A DNA stretch of 64,000 nucleotides from CAZTDU01 sp050248795. Lineage in GTDB: Bacteria > Pseudomonadota > Gammaproteobacteria > Burkholderiales > SG8-39. Within the stretch, counting starts at the first letter, position 1. Each line of letters starts with the position of its first letter. The DNA is taken from positions 1-64,000 of the forward strand of contig JBFWRS010000011.1 of assembly GCA_050248795.1 (NCBI GenBank), written 5' to 3'. Below the pieces are notes generated by a model. It searched no databases and was not told the origin of the DNA. It saw nothing but the letters and a program-made list of their open reading frames with translations. The position numbers were made by a program, and so were the translations under genes. This document shows positions 52,378 through 60,642 of the stretch, piece after piece.

Positions 52378-53279
52378 GCCGGCATCACGCGCCTGCCGCC
52401 AGCCGCGATCGCCACGCCGAGCGCGATCATCGCGATGCCGGCGATTTCGGCTGCAGTCGGCAGTTCGGCGAGCAGGCCGGCACCGAGTGCGGTGCTGAGC
52501 GCCGGCACCAGCGCGATCAGCGCGCTCGCGCGTTCGCTGCCGAGCCTGCGGATGCCGTGATTGAACGCCAGCATGGCGACGAACCCGATCAGTACTCCCT
52601 GCCACAGCACCTGGAACACGAGGTCCCGCGCAGGCACGTGCGCAAAGGGCGCGTCCACGGTGGCGAAGTACCATGGCAACACGATCAGCGCGGAATAGAT
52701 CGACACGATTGCCGCGCCATCGAACGCAGTGGTACCCGAGGCGCGCAACCGCAGCACGTAGAGCGCACCCAGCGCCGACGCGGCGAGGAACATGGCGTCG
52801 CCGAGCAGCACGCTCGCGCTTGCCTGCGGTGCGCTGTGGACGGTCAACGCAAGCACGCCGGCAGCGATCAGCGCGGCGCCGGCCATGGCGGCGCTGGACG
52901 GACGGTGCGAGAAGAACAGGTACCCCAGCACCGCGACCCACGCGCAGGCGACACCCGGTCCGAGCGCCGCGGCATGGCTGGCGGGGGCGTACTGCAGCCC
53001 GAAGATCACCAGCGCTGCCATGCCGACACCGTGAAACAGGGTCAGCGCAATGCCTTCGCGCCAGGTACGCGCCGGGATGTCGCGCAGGCGCAGCAGCACG
53101 AAGGGCAGGAACAGCAGCGCGCCGATGCCGAATCGCAGCATCACCAGGTCCTCGGGTGCGAACGCCGCGGTGACCGCGGCACGCGTCGCCACCGGATAGG
53201 ACGCCCAGATCAGTACCGTCAGCCCTGCTGCCAGGTAGCCGGTGAGTACTCCGGCGGGCGACCCGCGCACGACAGGCAT
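52305..53279 (-). CDS. DMT-family (EamA) transporter
   Basis: A 324-residue membrane protein with about ten helices in two EamA repeats (TVLIWASYPVATRAAVTAAF, HGVGMAALVIFGLQYAPASH, LAFNHGIRRLGSERASALIA). The substrate is unknown. The ATG at 53279 is four bases after the next upstream stop; a longer upstream frame is rejected because it is Arg/Ser-rich and non-membrane. Its 3' end overlaps the cyclase gene by 73 bases on the opposite strand. Confidence 0.86.
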   Translation of the reverse strand: MPVVRGSPAGVLTGYLAAGLTVLIWASYPVATRAAVTAAFAPEDLVMLRFGIGALLFLPFVLLRLRDIPARTWREGIALTLFHGVGMAALVIFGLQYAPASHAAALGPGVACAWVAVLGYLFFSHRPSSAAMAGAALIAAGVLALTVHSAPQASASVLLGDAMFLAASALGALYVLRLRASGTTAFDGAAIVSIYSALIVLPWYFATVDAPFAHVPARDLVFQVLWQGVLIGFVAMLAFNHGIRRLGSERASALIALVPALSTALGAGLLAELPTAAEIAGIAMIALGVAIAAGGRRVMPAQAGSPAASSASANRAACALSRPG

Positions 53280-53283
53280 TCCG

Positions 53284-54069
53284 CTACTTCGCCGTCGCAG
53301 CGAACGGGCACGAAGCCTTTCGCCGCTTTCTCGTCGCGGCAGCGTAGGCTGCGATCGGACGCGCCGGATCCTTGTTGGGCTTGACGACCGTTTCCTCGTA
53401 GCGCGACCACACGTGCGCGTTGAAGCGCGACGGGTCGTCCACCAGGTGGCACGCGGAGGCCTGCTCGTTGGCATACACGCTGCGATGCAGCGGCTGCACC
53501 TGCAGCAGCGGGATCTCGGTGCCGATATGGATCGGCACGTCGGTCTTGACCAACCGCAGGTTGGTGAACAGCGGCCCGAACCAACGGTCCGTCTCGACGA
53601 TGCCCTCGTAGGACTCGTAGCCGAGGCTGCGAGGCAGGTTGGCTGGCGGTCGCACCAGCATGCTCCAGTCCTCGGCGCTTTCGACGAACAGCCCCGACCA
53701 GACCTGGATCAGGCCGGGCTCGGCGCCGACGGCGAGGAACGGCGGCGCATAACCGCGCAGGCGTGCCGGTGCCACGCGATCGAACTCCCGCCCGAAACCC
53801 GGAAACTGCGCCGAGGCGTGCAGCGGGTACCACGCATCAGCGCCCTGATAGGTCCAGATGACGTCGGCGCCGTCCCACTGCAGCGTGAAATCGATAGGAG
53901 CAAACACATACCAGCCGAACGAAGATGCGGACCGGAGCGCCTCGCAGTACTGGAAGCCTCGCGTCGGCAGCGTGCCCAGCGCGGCGGGGTCCGCGCGCAT
54001 CGGCGCGCGGGCGCTCGAAATGGCACGATAGAACGTGACGATGGCGTGGCCATCGGCGTCGAGAATCAT
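53284..54069 (-). CDS. Unknown protein resembling DUF6065
   Basis: A 261-residue soluble protein. Segments SSFGWYVFAPIDFTLQWDG, IQVWSGLFVESAEDWSMLVR and ETDRWFGPLFTNLRLVKTD resemble what I recall of DUF6065, but this is not verified. The basic C-terminus (AAATRKRRKAS) may be flexible. It lies four bases before the DMT transporter and is probably co-transcribed with it. No enzymatic motif is obvious. Confidence 0.7.
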   Translation of the reverse strand: MILDADGHAIVTFYRAISSARAPMRADPAALGTLPTRGFQYCEALRSASSFGWYVFAPIDFTLQWDGADVIWTYQGADAWYPLHASAQFPGFGREFDRVAPARLRGYAPPFLAVGAEPGLIQVWSGLFVESAEDWSMLVRPPANLPRSLGYESYEGIVETDRWFGPLFTNLRLVKTDVPIHIGTEIPLLQVQPLHRSVYANEQASACHLVDDPSRFNAHVWSRYEETVVKPNKDPARPIAAYAAATRKRRKASCPFAATAK

Positions 54070-54133
54070 CTGCGTCTCCGCTAGCGAACAGGCGCAGCCG
54101 CGCGTCGGTCAACGCGCGGCCGCTCCCGGTGCG

Positions 54134-54274
54134 TCAGCCTGCCTTGTGCGACTTCGCGGGAATGCGCGCAAGCGCGGCAGGCGCCATGCCGCCGCCGTAG
54201 CGAACCTTGCGGGCATCGGCGATCTGCTGCGGGATCTGGCGGACGAGGACTTGCTTGCTCTGCTTCTTTGCCAT
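54134..54274 (-). CDS. Small basic protein of 46 residues
   Basis: A short ORF starting MAKKQSKQVLVRQIPQQIAD, then a Gly-rich turn (RYGGGMAPAAL) and a basic end (IPAKSHKAG). It contains about nine Lys/Arg and no aromatic core beyond one Tyr. The ribosome-binding site AGGAGA lies six bases before the ATG, which is a strong start signal. It lies 64 bases upstream of the DUF6065-like gene on the same strand. No family was recognised; it could be nucleic-acid-binding by charge. Confidence 0.6.
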   Translation of the reverse strand: MAKKQSKQVLVRQIPQQIADARKVRYGGGMAPAALARIPAKSHKAG

Positions 54275-54581
54275 GTCTGTCTCCTGTCTAGGTTGGTCCT
54301 GGTTGCACCCTGGATCTGCGGGTGGCAGACGGAGACTGGCCGGCGAAGGGGCGGTTCATCAACCGCGGGTCCCGACCACAGAATGAAAGATTTGCCTTTT
54401 CGCGCCGCGTGCAGGCGCTCAGGGGCGTTTCAGAGGCGATTCGAGCGCGATTCGGGCAGGTGGATGGCGCTCCGCCACCGCTGCAGGTGCCGAATGGTGA
54501 AATGAAGCAGGAAAACGGTGCGTTTTCGCACCGTTTTCCTGCGATCGCCGCTGCGAAATTTCTTCGGCGGGAAAGGTGTCG
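54275..54581. other. Gap with no gene seen, apart from a terminator
   Basis: About 307 bases lie between the 46-residue gene and the phasin-like gene. I see no ORF with a credible start. The only clear element is the hairpin at 54507-54542. The promoter of the small-protein transcript is expected in the left part but no clear -10 was found. Confidence 0.5.
54507..54542. terminator. Symmetrical hairpin, probable bidirectional terminator
   Basis: A perfect 16-base inverted repeat with a TTTT loop (gcaggaaaacggtgcg, then cgcaccgttttcctgc). Its CGGTGCG core stem is flanked by A and T tracts, so on either strand a stem is followed by TTTT. It lies 39 bases after the phasin-like gene stop (minus strand). 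Confidence 0.75.
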
Positions 54582-54965
54582 CTACCTGCCGGTGCGGCGA
54601 CGCGGGTTGGCGCGCCTGACCGTCGTGCGCTGCCGGCTGATACGCGCCTTTGCGGGCCTTGCGCGCTTCGCGAGCTTGCGCCGCACCTTTTTCAGCGTCG
54701 TCCTGGCGCGCCTGGTCGCGGTCGCCTTCACCTTTGTCAGGCGGGCGCGCAAGCGTGTCATCTCGGAAGTGGCGAGCTTGCGCGCACCGGCTTCCGCGCG
54801 CCTTCCTTCCTTGACGAGCGCATCGAAGATCTTGCCGCCTTCCTGGCGCGTGGTGGCGAACACACCCAGGCCTGCGTACCAGATCTCCCGCGCGGACTTG
54901 CGCACGGTCGCCGCGAGCTTGCGTTGCTTCGCCCCCGCGGAAGCGGCTTTGCGTTTGGTGGCCAT
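54582..54965 (-). CDS. Phasin-like protein (PHA granule-associated, PhaF/PhaI type) with Arg/Lys-rich tail
   Basis: A 127-residue protein. Residues about 18-60 (VRKSAREIWYAGLGVFATTR, then GGKIFDALVKEGRR) match the granule-associated phasin domain. The remaining half is Lys/Arg/Ala-rich (LKKVRRKLAKRARPAKARIS, then RRANPRRRTGR), like histone H1-type tails of PhaF proteins that bind DNA. The ATG at 54965 has AGGAG upstream; the longer frame to 55034 is rejected. No phaC synthase is in the window, so PHA granules are implied but not shown. Confidence 0.82.
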   Translation of the reverse strand: MATKRKAASAGAKQRKLAATVRKSAREIWYAGLGVFATTRQEGGKIFDALVKEGRRAEAGARKLATSEMTRLRARLTKVKATATRRARTTLKKVRRKLAKRARPAKARISRQRTTVRRANPRRRTGR

Positions 54966-55052
54966 GTTGCTGCTCCTTTCGTTTTGCGAGAGTGGCAGAT
55001 GAGCAAGTCTACGCCCGCTGCCTCGACCCCGCACCCCGAGGCACTGCCCCGG

Positions 55053-55058
55053 TATAAT
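55053..55058 (+). promoter_or_regulatory. -10 element TATAAT of the etfBA operon
   Basis: A consensus TATAAT lies 36 bases before the etfB ATG and is followed by a GC-rich start region. No -35 was recognised. It probably drives etfB, etfA and the acyl-CoA dehydrogenase. Confidence 0.55.
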
Positions 55059-55094
55059 TCGCGCTCTCCCACAGTCAGCGAAAGATCCCAGCCG

Positions 55095-55844
55095 ATGAAG
55101 GTCCTCGTTTCCGTCAAACGGGTGGTCGACTACAACGTCAAGGTGCGCGTGAAGTCCGACGGCACCGGCGTGGAGACCGCCAACGTGAAGATGTCCATGA
55201 ATCCGTTCGACGAGATCGCGATCGAGGAGGCAGTGCGCCTCAAGGAAGCGGGGGTGGCAACGGAGATCGTCGCGGTTTCCTGCGGCGTGCAGGCCTGCCA
55301 GGAGACGCTTCGCACTGCGCTTGCGATCGGCGCCGATCGCGCCATCCTGGTCGAGACCGACGCCGAGCTGCAGCCGCTGGCGGTCGCCAAGCTGCTCAAG
55401 GCGGTGTGCGCGAAGGAGTCGCCGCAGCTCGTGATCACCGGCAAGCAGGCGATCGATGACGACTCCAACCAGACCGGGCAGATGCTCGCGGCGCTGATGG
55501 GCTGGTCCCAGGCGACCTTCGCCTCGAAGCTGGCGATCGCCGATGGCAAGGCGTCGGTAACGCGCGAAGTCGACGGCGGGCTCGAGACGCTGTCGCTCAA
55601 GCTGCCCGCGGTGGTGACCACCGACCTGCGCCTGAACGAGCCCAGGTACGTGACGCTGCCGAACATCATGAAGGCGAAGAAGAAGACGCTCGAGACGCTG
55701 AAGCCCGATGCGCTCGGCGTCGACGTGGCGCCGCGGCTGGCGACGCTCAAGGTAGTCGAGCCCTCCAAGCGCAAGGCCGGCATCAAGGTTCCGGACGCCA
55801 AGGCGCTGGTCGACAAGCTCCGCAACGAAGCGAAGGTCATCTGA
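55095..55844 (+). CDS. etfB: Electron transfer flavoprotein, beta subunit
   Basis: A 249-residue protein that begins KVLVSVKRVVDYNVKVRVKS and contains NPFDEIAIEEAVRLKE, GKQAIDDDSNQTGQMLAALM and the recognition-loop segment LRLNEPRYVTLPNIMKAKKK. With EtfA it carries electrons from acyl-CoA dehydrogenases to ETF-QO. The ATG at 55095 gives the family start; the open upstream frame is rejected. It overlaps etfA by one base (TGATG). Confidence 0.96.
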   Translation: MKVLVSVKRVVDYNVKVRVKSDGTGVETANVKMSMNPFDEIAIEEAVRLKEAGVATEIVAVSCGVQACQETLRTALAIGADRAILVETDAELQPLAVAKLLKAVCAKESPQLVITGKQAIDDDSNQTGQMLAALMGWSQATFASKLAIADGKASVTREVDGGLETLSLKLPAVVTTDLRLNEPRYVTLPNIMKAKKKTLETLKPDALGVDVAPRLATLKVVEPSKRKAGIKVPDAKALVDKLRNEAKVI

Positions 55845-56779
55845 TGCCCGTACTCGTCATTGCCGAACACGACAACGCCTCGGTCAAGGGCGCAACCCTC
55901 AATACGGTCGCCGCCGCGCAGAAGATCGGCGGCGACATCCACGTGCTGGTTGCCGGCGCCGGCGCGGACGGGGCGGCGAAGGCCGCGGCCTCGATCGCCG
56001 GCATTGCGAAGGTGCTGCACGCCGATGCGCCGCACCTGGGCGACTTTCTCGCCGAGAACGTCGCCGCGCTGGTCGCCTCGGTCGGGAAGGCGTACTCGCA
56101 CATCCTCGCGCCGTCGACCTCCAACGGCAAGAACGTGACGCCACGCATTGCGGCGCTGCTGGACGTGCAGCAGATCTCCGATATCGTCGAGGTGCAGGCG
56201 CCCGATACCTTCGTGCGGCCGATCTACGCCGGCAACGCGCTGGCAACCGTGCAGTCGAAGGACGCCATCAAGGTCATCACCGTGCGCACCACGGGGTTCG
56301 ACGCGGTCGCGGCAAGCGGCGGCTCGGCTGCGGTGGAGAGCGTTTCTGCGCCGGCGGACAGCGGCCTGTCCTCCTTCGTCGGGCGCGAGGTGCAGAAATC
56401 GGAACGTCCGGAACTGACCGCGGCGAAGATCATCGTCTCGGGCGGCCGAGGCATGGGCTCGGGCGAGAATTTCAAGCTGCTGGAGCCGCTCGCAGACAAG
56501 CTGAACGCGGCGATGGGCGCCTCTCGCGCCGCGGTGGACGCGGGCTTCGTGCCGAACGACTGGCAGGTCGGCCAGACCGGCAAGATCGTCGCCCCGGAGC
56601 TGTACATCGCGGTCGGGATCTCCGGCGCGATCCAGCACCTGGCCGGGATGAAGGACAGCCGCGTCATCGTCGCCATCAACAAGGACGAGGAGGCGCCGAT
56701 CTTCTCGGTGGCCGATTACGGCATCGTCGGCGACCTGTTCCAGGTCGTGCCGCAGGTGATCGAGGAACTCAACAAGTAG
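55844..56779 (+). CDS. etfA: Electron transfer flavoprotein, alpha subunit
   Basis: A 311-residue FAD-binding subunit. The FAD site is GRGMGSGENFKLLEPLADKL, SRAAVDAGFVPNDWQVGQTG and GISGAIQHLAGMKDSRVIVA. It is the redox partner of EtfB, encoded immediately upstream. The next gene, an acyl-CoA dehydrogenase, starts 25 bases after its stop. Confidence 0.96.
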   Translation: MPVLVIAEHDNASVKGATLNTVAAAQKIGGDIHVLVAGAGADGAAKAAASIAGIAKVLHADAPHLGDFLAENVAALVASVGKAYSHILAPSTSNGKNVTPRIAALLDVQQISDIVEVQAPDTFVRPIYAGNALATVQSKDAIKVITVRTTGFDAVAASGGSAAVESVSAPADSGLSSFVGREVQKSERPELTAAKIIVSGGRGMGSGENFKLLEPLADKLNAAMGASRAAVDAGFVPNDWQVGQTGKIVAPELYIAVGISGAIQHLAGMKDSRVIVAINKDEEAPIFSVADYGIVGDLFQVVPQVIEELNK

Positions 56780-56804
56780 CACCACCCGAGCAAGCGAGCG
56801 CGCC

Positions 56805-58595
56805 ATGAGCACCTACATCGCCCCCCTGAAGGACATGCGCTTCGTGGTCAGGGAGCTGGCCGGACTGGAAGGCATTGCCCAGCTTCCTGGTTGCGAGGAG
56901 GCGACGCCGGATACGGTGGACGCGATCCTCGAAGAGGCGGCGAAGTTCGCCAGCGAGGTGCTGGATCCGCTGAACTACACCGGCGACCGGGAAGGCTCGG
57001 TGTGGCAGGACGGCGCGGTGAAGACGCCCAGGGGGTTCAAGGAGGCGTACCGGCAGTACGTGGAAGCCGGCTGGGGCGCGCTGCCGGTGGATGCGCGCTG
57101 GGGCGGGCAGGGGCTGCCGCGGCTGGTGTCCACGCCAGTCGAAGAGATGTGGTGCAGTGCGAACATGAGCTTTTCGCTCTGCCCGATGCTCACGCAGGGC
57201 GCACTGCACGCGCTGGAACTGGCAGGCACGCCGGAACTGCAGAAGACCTTCCTCGGCAAGATGGCCTCGGGCGAATGGACCGGCACCATGAACCTTACAG
57301 AGCCGCAGGCCGGCTCGGACCTCGCGCTGCTGCGCACCCGGGCCGAACCCCAGGGTGATCATTACCTGATCTCCGGCCAGAAGATCTTCATCACCTACGG
57401 CGAGCAGGACTTCACCGAGAACATCGTGCACCTGGTGCTCGCGCGCACGCCCGACGCGCCGGAAGGCGTGAAGGGGATTTCGCTCTTCGTCGTGCCGAAG
57501 TTCCTCGTCAACCCGGACGGTTCGCTGGGCAGGCGGAATTCGGCGACCTGCGCATCGCTCGAGCACAAGCTCGGCATCCATGCCAGCCCGACTGCGGTGA
57601 TGGTCTACGACAAGGCGGTGGGTTACCTGGTCGGCAAGGAGAACGCCGGCCTTTCCTACATGTTCATCATGATGAACGCGGCACGTTTCGCCGTGGGCCT
57701 GGAGGGCGTGTCGATCTCCGAGCGCGCGCTGCAACGGGCGGTAGCCTATGCGCGCGAGCGCGTGCAGGGTCGCGACCTGGTTGAAGGCGCGAAGTCCGCG
57801 CCGATCATCCGCCATCCGGACGTGCGCCGCATGCTGATGCTGATGAAGTCGCAGACCGAGGCGATGCGGGCGTTCGCCTACGTGGTCGCCGCCGCAACGG
57901 ACGTGGCGCACGGCCACCCGGACAAGGCGGTGCGGGAGCGCAACCAGGCTTTCGTGGACCTGATGATCCCGGTGGTGAAGGGATGGAGCACCGAAACCGG
58001 CATCGAGGTGGCCTCGCTGGGCGTACAGGTGCACGGCGGCATGGGCTTCATCGAGGAGACCGGCGCCGCGCAGCACCTGCGCGATGCGCGCATCACGACA
58101 ATCTACGAAGGCACCACCGGCATCCAGGCGAACGACCTGCTCGGTCGCAAGATCGCCCGCGAGGGCGGCGCGACGGTCAAGGCGTGGCTGGCGCACCTGC
58201 ATCAGTTCGACGCCGAACTGGCGCAATCGAAGAGCGCGGACGTCGCGGCGCTGCGCGCCGGGCTGTCGGCGGGTACGAGGGCGATCGCCGACAGCGTCGA
58301 CTGGGTGCTGGCCACCGCCGGCAAGGATCCGCGCGCCGCTTTCGCCGGTGCGGTGCCGTTCCTGAAGCTCATGGGCATCGTCGCCGGCGGCTGGCAGATG
58401 GCGCGCGCCGCGCTCATAGCCGAGAGGCGCGTTGCCGAAGGCAAGGGCGATATCGAGTTCTACAAGGCCAAGATCGTCACCGCGCGCTTCTACAACGACC
58501 AGGTGCTGGTGCAGGCGGGTTCGCTGCGCGATACCGTGGTCAATGGCGCAAGCGCGGTGATGGCACTAGCCGACGACCAGTTCCTCGCCGCTTAA
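56805..58595 (+). CDS. Acyl-CoA dehydrogenase, long DmdC-like type
   Basis: A 596-residue acyl-CoA dehydrogenase with an extra C-terminal domain, as in DmdC-type enzymes. The FAD and substrate segments are MNLTEPQAGSDLALLRTRAE and VHGGMGFIEETGAAQHLRDA, the latter followed by ITTIYEGTTGIQANDLLGRK. It feeds electrons to EtfBA in the same operon. It may act on medium-chain or methylmercaptopropionyl-CoA. Its stop lies inside the outermost copy of a 40-base tandem repeat shared with the convergent DUF962 gene. Confidence 0.93.
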   Translation: MSTYIAPLKDMRFVVRELAGLEGIAQLPGCEEATPDTVDAILEEAAKFASEVLDPLNYTGDREGSVWQDGAVKTPRGFKEAYRQYVEAGWGALPVDARWGGQGLPRLVSTPVEEMWCSANMSFSLCPMLTQGALHALELAGTPELQKTFLGKMASGEWTGTMNLTEPQAGSDLALLRTRAEPQGDHYLISGQKIFITYGEQDFTENIVHLVLARTPDAPEGVKGISLFVVPKFLVNPDGSLGRRNSATCASLEHKLGIHASPTAVMVYDKAVGYLVGKENAGLSYMFIMMNAARFAVGLEGVSISERALQRAVAYARERVQGRDLVEGAKSAPIIRHPDVRRMLMLMKSQTEAMRAFAYVVAAATDVAHGHPDKAVRERNQAFVDLMIPVVKGWSTETGIEVASLGVQVHGGMGFIEETGAAQHLRDARITTIYEGTTGIQANDLLGRKIAREGGATVKAWLAHLHQFDAELAQSKSADVAALRAGLSAGTRAIADSVDWVLATAGKDPRAAFAGAVPFLKLMGIVAGGWQMARAALIAERRVAEGKGDIEFYKAKIVTARFYNDQVLVQAGSLRDTVVNGASAVMALADDQFLAA

Positions 58596-58710
58596 AACCT
58601 GATTCTGTCGCGCAGGATCTCGCTCCACGCCTCAAAAGCGGATCTTGCCGCGCAAGACCTCGCTCCACGCCTCAAAAGCGGATCTTGCCTCGCAAGATCT
58701 CGCTCCACAT
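58592..58710. repeat. Three tandem 40-base repeats derived from the 3' end of a DUF962 gene
   Basis: Three adjacent units lie at 58592-58630, 58631-58670 and 58671-58710. The unit at 58671 is the true end of the DUF962 gene; the others repeat its last codons, including a stop (minus strand, reading WSEILRGKIRF and variants). The middle unit differs at only a few bases and the outer one has diverged more. Each unit contains a short hairpin such as gatcttgc/gcaagatc. A 40-base period is not a multiple of three. Confidence 0.85.
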
Positions 58711-58986
58711 GACCCAGTCGCCGGCGAAGCTGTAGAACGGGTAGGTGAAGGTGGCGGGGCGGTTCTTCTCGAAGAAGAAGTGCCCCACCCAGGCAAAGGC
58801 GTAGCCGCAGGCGAGGCCGGCGAGCAGCCACCACGGGTTCAGTGTCACCACTGCCGCAACCAGACAGCACAGGCCCAGTGACGTGCCGACGAAGTGCAGC
58901 CGCCGGCTGGTGCGGTTGGCGTGCTCCGTGAGGTAGAACGGGTAGAACTCCGCGAAGCTCGAATATTTCCCGGCCACGGCGCTCAC
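58672..58986 (-). CDS. DUF962 (Mpo1-like) membrane protein
   Basis: A 104-residue protein with the DUF962 pattern FYPFYLTEHANRTSRRLHFV, then two hydrophobic helices (LVAAVVTLNPWWLLAGLACG), then GHFFFEKNRPATFTYPFYSF and DWVMWSEILRGKIRF at the end. Yeast Mpo1 is a fatty-acid alpha-oxidising dioxygenase with the same His-rich fold; activity here is inference. GTG at 58986 overlaps the ETF-QO stop by four bases. The last 40 bases are repeated twice downstream. Confidence 0.82.
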   Translation of the reverse strand: MSAVAGKYSSFAEFYPFYLTEHANRTSRRLHFVGTSLGLCCLVAAVVTLNPWWLLAGLACGYAFAWVGHFFFEKNRPATFTYPFYSFAGDWVMWSEILRGKIRF

Positions 58987-60617
58987 ATCCCCGGGTAGTT
59001 GGGGCCGCCGCCGCCTTCCGGCGTGACCCAGACGATGTTCTGCGTCGGATCCTTGATGTCGCAGGTCTTGCAATGCACGCAGTTCTGCGCGCTGATCTGC
59101 AGGCGCGGGTTCGTGCCATCGTCGTCCCGGACGATCTCGTAGACGCCTGCCGGGCAATAGCGCTGCTCGGGTGCGTCGTACAGTTCCAGATTCACGCTCA
59201 CCGGCACTGACGGATCCTTCAGCGTCAGGTGTATCGGCTGGTCCTCGTTGTGGTTGGTGTTCGAGATGAAAACCGACGAGAGCTTGTCGAAGGAAAGCAC
59301 CCCATCCGGCTTCGGGTAGGCAATGGGCTGGAAGTCGCTTTTCGGGCGCAATTGCGCATGGTCCGGACCCTTGTGCCCCAGCGTCCACGGAGCCTTGCCG
59401 CCGAATACGATCTGGTCGATGCCGACCATCAGCGTGCCCAGGTACAGCCCCTTCGACATCCAGGGCTTGAAGTTGCGGGCACGGTAGAGCTCGTCGAACA
59501 GCCACGACTGCCGGAACGCCGCTGGATAGGCGGCAAGCTCGTCGCGTGCGCGCGCCGCGCCAAGCGCCTCGTGCGCGGCCTGGGCAGCGAGCATGCCCGA
59601 CTTGATCGCGCAATGGCTGCCCTTGATGCGCGATGCGTTGAGGAACCCGGCGTCGTCGCCGACCAGGCAGCCTCCGGGGAAGACGAGCTTCGGCAGGGAT
59701 TGCAGGCCGCCGGCCGCGATCGCCCGCGCGCCGTAAGCCACGCGCTTGCCGCCTTCGAGGAAGGCGCGGATCGCCGGGTGCGTCTTGTAGCGCTGGAATT
59801 CGTCGTACGGACTGAGGTAGGGATTCGAATAGCCCAGCCCGACGACGAAACCGACCGCGACCAGGTTGTCCTCGAGGTGGTAGAGGAAGGATCCGCCGTA
59901 GGTGTCGCTTGCCAGCGGCCAGCCCGCGGTGTGCACGACCAGCCCGGGCTGGTGGCGTTCGGGCTTCACTTCCCAGAGTTCCTTGAGGCCGATGCCGTAG
60001 ACCTGCGGTTCCACGCCTGCGTGCAGGTGGAATTTTTCTCCGAGTTGTCGCGCGAGGTGTCCGCGGCAACCCTCGGCGAAGAAGGTGTACTTCGCATGCA
60101 GTTCCATGCCGGGCTGATACGCGTCGGTGCGCTCGCCGCTCCGGCCGACACCCATGTCGCCGGTTGCCACGCCCTTGACCGCGCCTTGTTCGTCGTAGAG
60201 CACCTCGGCGGCGGCAAAGCCGGGGAAGATCTCCACGCCAAGCGCTTCGGCCTGCTGGCCAAGCCAGCGCGTGACATTGCCCAGGCTGATGACGTAGTTG
60301 CCGTGATTGCGGAAGCAGCCCGGCAGCATCCAGCCAGGTGTCTTCAGGCTGGAAGACTCGGTGAGGAAGAGGAAGCGGTCCTCGGTCACCGGCGTGGTGA
60401 GCGGGGCGCCCTTGTCCTTCCAGTCCGGAATCAGTTCGCCGATGGCGCGCGGATCCATTACCGCACCCGACAGGATGTGCGCGCCGACTTCCGATCCCTT
60501 TTCCAGCACGCAGACGCTGGTATCGGCAGAAAGCTGCTTCAGGCGGATCGCCGCGGCGAGCCCCGCGGGGCCTCCGCCGACGACCACCACGTCGTACTCC
60601 ATCGATTCGCGTGCCAT
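58983..60617 (-). CDS. Electron transfer flavoprotein-ubiquinone oxidoreductase (ETF-QO)
   Basis: A 544-residue flavoprotein. FAD binds at YDVVVVGGGPAGLAAAIRLK near residue 8. The C-terminal [4Fe-4S] ligands lie in NCVHCKTCDIKDPTQNIVWV, with YCPAGVYEI just before. It passes electrons from EtfBA to the quinone pool at the membrane. The ATG at 60617 is chosen for the family N-terminus, seven bases after a TATAAT box. It completes the ETF chain found on the opposite strand at 55095. Confidence 0.95.
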   Translation of the reverse strand: MARESMEYDVVVVGGGPAGLAAAIRLKQLSADTSVCVLEKGSEVGAHILSGAVMDPRAIGELIPDWKDKGAPLTTPVTEDRFLFLTESSSLKTPGWMLPGCFRNHGNYVISLGNVTRWLGQQAEALGVEIFPGFAAAEVLYDEQGAVKGVATGDMGVGRSGERTDAYQPGMELHAKYTFFAEGCRGHLARQLGEKFHLHAGVEPQVYGIGLKELWEVKPERHQPGLVVHTAGWPLASDTYGGSFLYHLEDNLVAVGFVVGLGYSNPYLSPYDEFQRYKTHPAIRAFLEGGKRVAYGARAIAAGGLQSLPKLVFPGGCLVGDDAGFLNASRIKGSHCAIKSGMLAAQAAHEALGAARARDELAAYPAAFRQSWLFDELYRARNFKPWMSKGLYLGTLMVGIDQIVFGGKAPWTLGHKGPDHAQLRPKSDFQPIAYPKPDGVLSFDKLSSVFISNTNHNEDQPIHLTLKDPSVPVSVNLELYDAPEQRYCPAGVYEIVRDDDGTNPRLQISAQNCVHCKTCDIKDPTQNIVWVTPEGGGGPNYPGM

Positions 60618-60642
60618 GGCTTGAATTATAGAATGGCTGTCT
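60618..60642. promoter_or_regulatory. Bidirectional -10 region between ETF-QO and the thioesterase
   Basis: The 25-base gap contains aattatagaat. On the minus strand it gives TATAAT (60630-60625), seven bases before the ETF-QO ATG. On the plus strand it gives TAGAAT (60629-60634), eight bases before the thioesterase ATG. The two -10 hexamers overlap by two bases and would direct near-leaderless divergent transcripts. No -35 fits on either side. Confidence 0.55.

Noticed and set aside
58592..58710. CRISPR-like array
   Set aside because: Units are directly adjacent with no unique spacers and clearly derive from a coding 3' end.
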